From Chloroflexota bacterium (GTDB lineage: Bacteria > Chloroflexota > UBA6077 > CF-72), in contig JAFAPL010001072.1 in the NCBI GenBank assembly GCA_019247135.1, positions 1-5,058 of the forward strand: a DNA stretch of 5,058 nt. The letters are read 5' to 3'. This document shows positions 1-5,058 of the stretch, one piece after another (position 1 is the first letter of the stretch; the number at the start of each line of letters is the position of its first letter). A program made the position numbers and the translations under genes. The notes under the pieces are model-generated. The model searched no databases, was not told the origin of the DNA, and saw nothing but the letters and a program-made list of their open reading frames with translations.

Positions 1-360
1 GGGGAGGTCCGCACGCTGCTGGACCACGCGCTGTTCTATGCGCCGGCCGAGCGAGCGGTGGCATTCGACTGGCTCCGCTCGACGCGCCACGCCGTCGATG
101 TGACGGAGCTGGCGGAGCCGACAGACCTGTCACTCGCGGAGTGCGCGCGGCGCGTGGAGGCTGCTGGCGTCCGCGTGGCAGTGGTCGATGTGACCTCGCC
201 CGACGTGGCGCTCGGCCCATTCCGCGTCGTGCGCGCGCTCGCGCCGGGCCTGCAGCCGCTTCATATTGGCGCCGGGTTCGAGCACCTGGCGAATCCGCGC
301 CTGAAGGCGCTCGCGAGTGGCGGAGTTGTTTTGAACTCGGATCCGCATCCGCTTTGCTGA
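1..360 (+). CDS. YcaO-family (SagD-like, TOMM-type) cyclodehydratase, C-terminal part only
   Basis: The frame is open from base 1 and ends at TGA 358-360, giving the last 119 residues of a protein cut by the window edge. Visible blocks match the C-terminal half of YcaO proteins of the SagD type: an LDHALFYAPAERAVAFDWL-like block (residues 7-25 of the fragment), then VVDVTSPDV (61-69), then PGLQPLHIGAGFEHL (82-96). YcaO enzymes use ATP to activate a peptide backbone amide. In thiazole/oxazole-modified microcin pathways they convert Cys, Ser or Thr of a precursor peptide to azolines, in the cytoplasm. The C-terminus of many such enzymes is proline-rich and helps form the active site. Here it ends D-P-H-P-L-C, a partial version of that tail. 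GTG at 58-60 is an internal valine, not a start, because homology continues upstream of it. Codons are strongly GC-ending, unlike the genes downstream. No precursor peptide or partner enzyme is visible in the window. The family call is firm; the product class is inferred. Confidence 0.85.
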   Translation, partial: GEVRTLLDHALFYAPAERAVAFDWLRSTRHAVDVTELAEPTDLSLAECARRVEAAGVRVAVVDVTSPDVALGPFRVVRALAPGLQPLHIGAGFEHLANPRLKALASGGVVLNSDPHPLC

Positions 361-410
361 TTCGTCGCGCGCGGCGGCCCACGCCATCGCGCGCTCGGCG
401 GCGCCGCTGC

Positions 411-439
411 TTGACGATCCGATCGATCCGCGATACATT
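411..439 (+). promoter_or_regulatory. Candidate sigma70-like promoter for the GTPase-propeller operon
   Basis: TTGACG (411-416, five of six matches to TTGACA) and TACATT (434-439, four of six matches to TATAAT) are separated by exactly 17 nt. Transcription would begin near 446 and give a leader of about 187 nt before the GTPase start. The spacer holds the palindrome GATCGATC (421-428), which could be chance or a binding site. The match is by eye, and such hexamers are not rare in 270 bp. Confidence 0.35.
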
Positions 440-555
440 CGGCTTGGCTGGCGCGTGCCGCGTTCGGATGGGGAAAATATGAAGATCGTGTTGTCTCGCC
501 AGATGCTACGAGCTTCCGCCGCTGGGGACCTGAGGCGTAACTGAAGCTCGACAAT

Positions 556-636
556 ATGACTCGGTTTGGTGTCGCCACGCGCCAGCCAAGCTATCGGACG
601 CGGGACCCCGCTTGTGAGAGGGGGAATCACACTTGA
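556..636 (+). CDS. Possible 26-residue leader ORF overlapping the GTPase start
   Basis: ATG 556 opens a 26-codon frame whose stop TGA (634-636) overlaps the GTPase start TTG (633-635) in the tetranucleotide TTGA. This geometry is typical of translational coupling, where a terminating ribosome restarts on the next gene. The upstream GAAG at 543-546 is a weak ribosome-binding site. The peptide is basic and polar and matches nothing I know. The GTPase gene has its own strong ribosome-binding site inside this frame, so coupling is not needed to explain its translation. It may be a chance ORF. Confidence 0.18.
   Translation: MTRFGVATRQPSYRTRDPACERGNHT
616..624 (+). promoter_or_regulatory. Ribosome-binding site supporting the TTG start at 633
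   Basis: The purine run GAGAGGGGG ends 8 nt before TTG 633, a normal Shine-Dalgarno distance. An in-frame TGA at 615-617 lies just upstream, so no earlier start is possible. The next ATG is after the P-loop. Together these fix the GTPase start at TTG 633. Confidence 0.7.
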
Positions 637-1793
637 AGACCTATAACGTCCTGGTGCTAGGCCCGTCGGGCTCCGGGAAGACCGTCTTCCTCGGAAGTAT
701 GTATAACAAGCTATCCATTCAGCGATCCGATGTCGGTTTTCTTTTGCGTACGTCCGATTCCCAACGCATGCAATTGCTGGGTGTCTACGACACGGTTCGC
801 GACGCGTCAGCTCAGAAGTGGCCGGCTCCCACGAAGCCTGCCGACACGAGTCAATGGACATTCACATGCCGCGTAAGAATCGCTGATGGGCGGTTAACTG
901 ATGCGCTGCAGATCAACTACTGGGACTACGCCGGCGAGCTACTAACCAGTCCGACAGCCGAAACTGCGGCCAGTACAGAGATCCTGACCAGGTCCGAGAC
1001 TGCAGACGCACTCGTGGCGCTGATTGATGGCTGGAAGGTATTCGCTGCTCTGAACGACATCACTCCGGTCTCCGGAACGATATTCTCTGACCTCGACTAC
1101 CTACTTCCGATGATCGAAAACAACCCCAATCCCGTCCAGTTCGTGGTCACGAAATGGGACTTGTTGGAAGACAGGTATTCGTTGGAGGATGTGAAATCGC
1201 TCCTGCGGAGGAGCGATCTATTCGACCACTTTCTGCGGTCACGTCACAGCTCTCCCGCCGCCGTCCGGCTCATACCCGTCAGCTCCGTTGGGCGAGGTTT
1301 CGCGGCAATGAAGATCCATGACGGGTCCGCAATGATGGAAAAGACGGGAGCGCAGCCAAGACCTTTTCAGGTAGAGATGCCGCTTGCGTGCGTGCTGCCC
1401 GATCAGCTGACGAAACAGCTCGAAGAGGTCAAGGTTCGGAAGACGCAACTGGCTCAACAGACTCCGAGCGCGAAACCGACGTATACTTTTAGTGATCTAG
1501 CGGCCGGAACGGTCGCTAACGTGTTCCGCATCATTCGCCTATTCCTGCCGGCTAATTACCAATTTTCAGAGGCGGGGTTGCTGGCGCTCGCGCAATTCTC
1601 TGATCGCCGAATCGCGAGGAGGCGCGAGGAAGCTGCGCGCATGCAGCAAGAGCTCATGGCCAAGCGTGATGCGTCTCTTAGAGATGTAACCAATGAGGAA
1701 ACTGCCGTAAACCATGTGATTGACAGTTTTCTGTTCCTGGTGCACACGCTGGAGATGGAATTCCCCACCTCTGATCTCCGGGAGAGCCAGTGA
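633..1793 (+). CDS. TRAFAC-type P-loop GTPase (double-GTPase-like), likely conflict-system switch
   Basis: This 386-residue cytoplasmic protein begins at TTG. The start is fixed by a strong ribosome-binding site, by an in-frame stop just upstream, and by the need to include the P-loop. Visible GTPase motifs are G1/Walker A GPSGSGKT (residues 10-17), G3 as WDYAGE with the DxxG pattern (D98-G101), G4 TKWD (173-176, the guanine-specificity motif), and a G5-like PVSS (215-218). The catalytic site therefore looks intact. A PFQVEMPL segment (244-251) follows the G domain. The C-terminal third is helical, with a charged, probably coiled-coil stretch at about 325-350. It resembles the TRAFAC GTPases, including the double-GTPase type, found in predicted bacterial conflict operons, although only one G domain is visible here. 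It overlaps the propeller gene by 4 nt, so the two are probably made together and may form a complex. I infer a nucleotide-driven switch that gates an effector. The GTPase call is firm; the immune role is contextual. Its codon use is less GC-biased than that of the YcaO gene. Confidence 0.85.
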   Translation: MKTYNVLVLGPSGSGKTVFLGSMYNKLSIQRSDVGFLLRTSDSQRMQLLGVYDTVRDASAQKWPAPTKPADTSQWTFTCRVRIADGRLTDALQINYWDYAGELLTSPTAETAASTEILTRSETADALVALIDGWKVFAALNDITPVSGTIFSDLDYLLPMIENNPNPVQFVVTKWDLLEDRYSLEDVKSLLRRSDLFDHFLRSRHSSPAAVRLIPVSSVGRGFAAMKIHDGSAMMEKTGAQPRPFQVEMPLACVLPDQLTKQLEEVKVRKTQLAQQTPSAKPTYTFSDLAAGTVANVFRIIRLFLPANYQFSEAGLLALAQFSDRRIARRREEAARMQQELMAKRDASLRDVTNEETAVNHVIDSFLFLVHTLEMEFPTSDLRESQ

Positions 1794-3259
1794 GTGCGGG
1801 GGAAGCGTGGCCATTCCTCGTTAGCCGAAACAGAAAGCTCGGCTATAGAGTCGTAGTCGCGCCGGAGTTTCTGATCGCCGCTAGATCGGAACAGATCTTG
1901 AGTTCCGCGGCCGGCGGAGAGGAGTCTGGCGCGGGGCAAGCGTACTGCCGCGAGGTCCTGAACACGCCAGTTGGGGATCTTACACTACTGTTCCGGGTCC
2001 AGAGAGCATTGGAGGGGGGCAACGCGCTAACGGACGGCTTTGGGCGACCCATAGATCTGATTGAAGGCTTTGTCGTCAAAGGACAGGTCACGGGCGGTAT
2101 TTCGATTGAAGCCTTCGTCCAGGCACACGAGTATCTCGAGAGTCCCTTCCGCATTTTCTGGGACTCCGAGTCAGACGCGGTGCCCGCGGCCTCGACTCCG
2201 ATGTCCGTTGGGATTGGCAGCCCGGACTCAGCACGGGCCGTGCACCTGGATAAGCTTGCCCCATATCAGATGGGGAGCAATTGGCCCACGAAGCCTCGGC
2301 AAGGCGCCTGGAGGCATGCGCAAAGTGTGACGGTGCCGTGGCAAGGCGGAATCGCGGAATTGAAATTCAGTTCCGGAGGCGCACTCCTGGGGGCGCTCAG
2401 CACGCGTGCTGATCAAATCGCCTTTTACTCCGCTGGCGTTCAACAGTTGGGCTGGCTCGGGCATATGCCTCTGCGCAACCGGACGGGTGTGGGGGGATTC
2501 GCGTTTGATCCAGAGACGCCAAACCGCGTTGTCGTGACCGACGTTTCTCAACTGCCATACGAGAATCCACGGGCTCGAGTGACGTGGTGCCTGACGGACG
2601 GAATGACTCTCCGAAGGAGGAGGCCCAGCGACGGAATCGACGCCGAGTTCACGTCGATTGATACGGCGAACGGTGTTGTCGCGTGTGGCACGGCCAAGGG
2701 CAGCCTGTGTGTGTGTCGCGAGAGCAGTTTTCTGGGTTTGCCGCCGCGCTGGTCGGTGGAACGAGGCGCCCATACCAGCGCTGTGCGCGCTGTCACTCTT
2801 ACCCGGAGTGGAACGTTACTAGCCTCACTCGGCGCGCGAGGAGACGACGCGACCGTGTGGCAACTGAACCCGAAATGGGCCGGACTCGGGGTGCACTCGG
2901 TTCTCAAAACGCGACGCAGCACGGAGATTACCTGTCTGGTGTTTTGCAACGCCGATAGGAGCATTGCGTGCGGAACCCACGATGGCACCGTTGACATATG
3001 GAGTGCCGGGACGGGTGAGCTCGATCGAGTTCTTGGGAGACACCGGGCTGGGGTGACTGCTCTCGCTGCTACACGGAACGGATCTCTGGTCGTAAGTGCC
3101 AGCGCGGATGGCACAGTTACCGTGTGGGACCAAGATTCTTGGCAGCTGGACACAAACGTACGTGTCACTTCTTTGGCGGTTCGTGAGGACGGGTCTGCGG
3201 TCGCATGCGGTGATAACCTGGGGCAAATACATTTGTGGGTCCAAACGGCGGGGGTCTAG
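1790..3259 (+). CDS. WD40 beta-propeller protein with an unrecognised N-terminal domain
   Basis: This 489-residue protein starts at GTG 1790, overlapping the GTPase stop in GTGA. The run GGGAGAG (1780-1786) serves as its ribosome-binding site. Residues about 1-130 form a compact mixed alpha/beta region (RNRKLGYRVVVAPEFL near 14-28; IEGFVVKGQVTGG near 91-103) that I cannot assign to a family. A linker rich in P, S and D follows (about 128-170). Residues about 185-487 give seven WD40-like blades, near 186-215, 230-268, 283-312, 327-358, 374-412, 417-450 and 457-485. The last three are the clearest, with DGTVDIW, DGTVTVW and GQIHLW ends. Seven blades would close a normal propeller. Propellers bind proteins or peptides and have no catalysis of their own, so a sensor or scaffold role is inferred. 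No signal peptide or membrane segment is seen. The first three blades are divergent, so the count is approximate. Confidence 0.8.
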   Translation: MSAGEAWPFLVSRNRKLGYRVVVAPEFLIAARSEQILSSAAGGEESGAGQAYCREVLNTPVGDLTLLFRVQRALEGGNALTDGFGRPIDLIEGFVVKGQVTGGISIEAFVQAHEYLESPFRIFWDSESDAVPAASTPMSVGIGSPDSARAVHLDKLAPYQMGSNWPTKPRQGAWRHAQSVTVPWQGGIAELKFSSGGALLGALSTRADQIAFYSAGVQQLGWLGHMPLRNRTGVGGFAFDPETPNRVVVTDVSQLPYENPRARVTWCLTDGMTLRRRRPSDGIDAEFTSIDTANGVVACGTAKGSLCVCRESSFLGLPPRWSVERGAHTSAVRAVTLTRSGTLLASLGARGDDATVWQLNPKWAGLGVHSVLKTRRSTEITCLVFCNADRSIACGTHDGTVDIWSAGTGELDRVLGRHRAGVTALAATRNGSLVVSASADGTVTVWDQDSWQLDTNVRVTSLAVREDGSAVACGDNLGQIHLWVQTAGV

Positions 3260-3265
3260 ATCTGC

Positions 3266-3316
3266 GCTGACTGGCATGCGCCGGTGGATGTCTGGTTGGC
3301 CGTCCTGGACGTCAGC
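3266..3316. terminator. Weak candidate bidirectional hairpin between convergent genes
   Basis: The 52-bp gap between the propeller stop and the membrane-protein stop lets GCTGAC (3266-3271) pair with GTCAGC (3311-3316), closing a long loop. A small hairpin, CTGGC-ATGC-GCCGG (3271-3284), is an alternative fold that shares base C3271. Neither is followed by a T-run on either strand, so this is not a classical intrinsic terminator. Transcripts of the two convergent pairs may overlap here, or termination may be Rho-dependent. Confidence 0.15.
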
Positions 3317-3716
3317 CGCGCAGCCGCACCTGAAGTAGGGTGTCGATTCCAGGCAGGAGAAAGACCGTGACGAAGAGTAGAAATTGACCGACAGTTTTAT
3401 CGATTCCCAGTAAGGCGTCAACCTCAGTACTGGTTCCAACGGCCCAGGCGGCGAATGCCACGACTGCAAGTGCGTAGGAATAGCGGTATGGCCTCTTCCT
3501 GGACTCCATGCTCAGGCTCGTCACGAACAGGTACAACGGGGTCCCGAGCAGGCACGCGATGATCGTAATCACAAGGAATGGCTCGCCGCTCCCGAAAACA
3601 GACCTCACAAGTAAGAAGAAGGACAGGACCTCACCCGGCACGTACTTGACGACCTTCGTGAGGTAGTCGTCACCCGGCTGTCCCCGGACATCGCTATAGG
3701 TGATGGTGCGTGGCAT
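3312..3716 (-). CDS. Small membrane protein with four predicted transmembrane segments, paired with the CHAT gene
   Basis: This 134-residue protein starts at ATG 3716 and begins 3 nt after the CHAT stop. Its own ribosome-binding site is weak, which suggests translational coupling. A short polar N-terminus (1-26, ending KVVKYVPGE) is followed by hydrophobic segments near 27-42, 46-68, 80-97 and 107-128. The basic stretch ESRKRPYR (71-78) lies between segments two and three, and the protein ends RLRG. By the positive-inside rule this loop and both termini would face the cytoplasm. There is no cleavable signal peptide and no catalytic motif. I recall similar small proteins carrying a KYVPGE/S-V motif before the first helix, annotated as hypothetical, but I know of no proven function. 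As the partner of a protease it could be the target that opens a pore, a membrane anchor, or a restraint on the protease. These roles are inference. Confidence 0.75.
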   Translation of the reverse strand: MPRTITYSDVRGQPGDDYLTKVVKYVPGEVLSFFLLVRSVFGSGEPFLVITIIACLLGTPLYLFVTSLSMESRKRPYRYSYALAVVAFAAWAVGTSTEVDALLGIDKTVGQFLLFVTVFLLPGIDTLLQVRLRG

Positions 3717-3719
3717 TTC

Positions 3720-5058
3720 TCAGCCCACGACTACGAATGGAGCCCAGTAGAAGGGCTGACGGTAATCCGTGGAGCCCTGAAGGAGGCTAGTCAACGTTTC
3801 CAGGGGGCCAGAACGTCCTGCGGTACGTGCATCGCCATGTAAGGTCCGGAGTTTGTTCAGCGCCTGGCGCGCGGCCTTGGGAGTCAGGACGCGAACGTGG
3901 TTCTGCGCCGCCTGCAGGGCGACGGGCGGAGAATCACCTGCGCTGAGGCGTCGGTAGAACTGCTCCATGAGCAAGCTTGTGGAGTGGCTGTTTACTTCCC
4001 ACAAGCTGACGACAGCAGCGCGTGCGCCTGCCGCGAGCAATCCTCTGGTCAACCCCAGCATCTCGTCGCCGGGTGTCCTGTTGCCAACTCCTGTTTCGCA
4101 AGCGCTCAGGACGACCAACCGACCTTCAATGCGCATGCCCATGAAATCATAGACCGTCAGTGCGGTCCCGTCCGCCAGCAGGACCGCAGAGCGCAGAGGG
4201 GCGTCTGCGGCGAGATAGGCATGAGTGGCGAAATGCAGGATCGGGTAGTCACTTAGCTTCGCGCGGACATTCGTATCCGTGGCCTTCGCGTCCAACAGCA
4301 GTGCGCTGCGTGAGAAAAGGCTGCTTACAAACGTGGCCTCCGCCCCTGCCGCTGGCAATGGGGGGAACTTCTGCGGAACACTCCCGAGCTCCGTCGCGTA
4401 CGACATGTTGCTTGGATTGCCCACCGCAAGCACACCTTCTGCTGTCGTCGCACCGGACACAGGCAGGAACCGCAGCAGGCTGGCACTCGGCAGAATGCGG
4501 AGCGCATGCGTCGCGACCAGCGGTCGGCCCTCCCAAGGGAGCAGCTGGAAGGGAAGGATATGTGCCGACCCATACGGGACAACGATCAGCTCGCTGGATG
4601 CTCGGAGCGCTTCCGAGAACGGCTTGAGGAAAATGTCGGCGAGGCGCCTTCCCAGGCGATCCGATACAGCCCCTCCACTCTGGCACTCGTTGTGAAACGT
4701 GCGGATGTCGCCGTCCAGGCTCTTTGCGTCAACAGACGTGAAATGCGCGGTGACCTCGCTCCGAGTAATGGACCAGGCCATCAGGTTCTCACCGAGAAAG
4801 AAGTACTCGATCAACGCCGAGCGCTCGCCCAGAACGCGACGCACGTCTTGTAGGGACATGACGGGCGATTGAGGGTTGATTGTGCGGTGGAAGGCGGGAT
4901 CACTATGCGAGAGCTGTGCCTCGAGTGTGCGGAGACGTGCATCATCTTCAGACAAGCGGTTGTCGATGGCTCGCAGCCGATCCGAGTCGGGTGGACGCTT
5001 GGCCCGCTCGACGGCAAGCAATCCGAGCCACGTCTGTACGCGCGCAGCGACTTGTCGC
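3720..5058 (-). CDS. CHAT-domain (caspase-like) protease, N-terminus outside the window
   Basis: The frame runs from the right edge to the stop TGA (3722-3720), giving at least 446 residues. TTG at 5021 is unlikely to be the start, because the frame stays open upstream (…VQTWLGLLAVERA…) and the helical, charged first 40 residues look like the end of a longer N-terminal region, commonly TPR repeats in this family. Counting from TTG 5021, a linker typical of CHAT proteins (LGERSALIEYFFLGE, 64-78) precedes the protease domain at about 140-433. The catalytic His lies in HFATHAYL (H267, codon 4221-4223) and the Cys in LSACETG (C308, codon 4098-4100). The conserved GDEMLGLTRGLLAAGA block, SLWEVN and the terminal FYWAPFVVVG are also present. 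The domain therefore appears complete and active. CHAT proteases belong to the caspase/separase clan; known members include separase-like regulators and the TPR-CHAT protein of type III-E CRISPR, which cleaves a partner protein. Here the likely partners are the adjacent membrane protein and perhaps the facing GTPase-propeller pair. The substrate is unknown. Confidence 0.92.
   Translation of the reverse strand, partial: RQVAARVQTWLGLLAVERAKRPPDSDRLRAIDNRLSEDDARLRTLEAQLSHSDPAFHRTINPQSPVMSLQDVRRVLGERSALIEYFFLGENLMAWSITRSEVTAHFTSVDAKSLDGDIRTFHNECQSGGAVSDRLGRRLADIFLKPFSEALRASSELIVVPYGSAHILPFQLLPWEGRPLVATHALRILPSASLLRFLPVSGATTAEGVLAVGNPSNMSYATELGSVPQKFPPLPAAGAEATFVSSLFSRSALLLDAKATDTNVRAKLSDYPILHFATHAYLAADAPLRSAVLLADGTALTVYDFMGMRIEGRLVVLSACETGVGNRTPGDEMLGLTRGLLAAGARAAVVSLWEVNSHSTSLLMEQFYRRLSAGDSPPVALQAAQNHVRVLTPKAARQALNKLRTLHGDARTAGRSGPLETLTSLLQGSTDYRQPFYWAPFVVVG

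Larger units (their letters stand above)
361..632. other. Intergenic stretch with a composition break; no convincing gene
   Basis: This 272-bp gap separates the YcaO gene from the GTPase gene. Bases 361-420 are about 78% G+C by hand count, while 421-660 fall to about 58%, close to the level of the downstream genes. A short open stretch (about 335-544, second frame) reads like coding DNA at first (…AHAIARSAAPLLDDPIDPRYIRLGW…). It has no start codon before base 479 and I do not recognise it. It could be a decayed gene end left at an insertion boundary. A candidate promoter (411-439) and a ribosome-binding site (616-624) are listed separately. I see no tRNA-like fold, direct repeat pair or insertion-sequence end. 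Confidence 0.6.

Noticed and set aside
141..482. Plus-strand open frame of 113 codons in another frame over the YcaO end
   Set aside because: It is rich in Arg and Ala, as expected for an out-of-frame read of high-GC DNA, and overlaps the well-supported YcaO frame.
479..544. 21-codon ORF starting at ATG 479 with a purine run before it
   Set aside because: It is too short and has no recognisable sequence. The frame also reads openly upstream of the ATG, so it is as likely decayed coding DNA as a leader peptide.
130..861. Long minus-strand open frame (243 codons)
   Set aside because: It lies opposite the YcaO end and the GTPase P-loop, and its translation is Arg/Ser-rich with no recognisable motif. 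It is a shadow of high-GC coding DNA.
2706..2716. Short GT dinucleotide run within the propeller gene
   Set aside because: Only a few units long and within coding sequence (LCVC), too short to call a phase-variable tract.
2981..3125. Near-identical GATGGCAC(C/A)GTT segments as a possible DNA repeat
   Set aside because: They encode the DGTV motif of two adjacent WD40 blades, so they are protein-repeat conservation and not a separate DNA element.
2228..3469. Overlapping minus-strand open frames (181, 206 and 214 codons) opposite the propeller gene
   Set aside because: They oppose a gene with clear WD40 repeats, show no domain motifs, and overlap one another in different frames.
3897..4853. 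Plus-strand open frames (up to 155 codons) opposite the CHAT gene
   Set aside because: They are antisense to the conserved His/Cys region of the CHAT domain, with low-complexity translations and no motif.

Overview
The window looks like chromosomal DNA from a high-GC bacterium. The start of the window is about 70% G+C by hand count of sampled 60-base lines, and the rest is nearer 55-60%. No rRNA, tRNA, CRISPR array, transposase or other taxon marker is present, so I do not name a lineage. A myxobacterium-like, acidobacterial or gemmatimonad-like genome would all fit, but that is a guess.

Layout. (1) Bases 1-360 (+) hold the 3' end of a YcaO-family gene of the TOMM/SagD cyclodehydratase type, cut by the left window edge. 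(2) Bases 361-632 hold no convincing gene. Base composition and codon style change in this stretch, and it holds a plausible sigma70-like promoter plus a short possible leader ORF ending on the next start codon. (3) 633-1793 (+) encodes a TRAFAC-type P-loop GTPase starting with TTG. (4) 1790-3259 (+) encodes a protein with an unrecognised N-terminal domain and a seven-bladed WD40-like propeller. It overlaps the GTPase gene by 4 nt. (5) 3260-3311 is a 52-bp gap between convergent gene pairs. (6) 3312-3716 (-) encodes a small protein with four predicted membrane segments. (7) 3720-5058 (-) encodes a CHAT (caspase-like) protease with an intact His/Cys dyad. Its reading frame stays open to the right edge, so its N-terminus, possibly TPR repeats, lies outside the window.

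How the genes may work together. The GTPase and propeller genes are translationally coupled. The CHAT and membrane-protein genes are 3 nt apart and face them. P-loop GTPases, WD40 propellers, CHAT proteases and small membrane proteins recur together in predicted NTP-dependent biological-conflict (antiphage or programmed-death) loci described by Aravind and colleagues. I infer a four-gene immune or regulated-death module: the GTPase as switch, the propeller as sensor or scaffold, the CHAT protease as executioner, and the membrane protein as target, anchor or effector. The module sits next to a YcaO gene and appears to begin at a composition break, as an inserted island would. No function here is demonstrated by the sequence alone.
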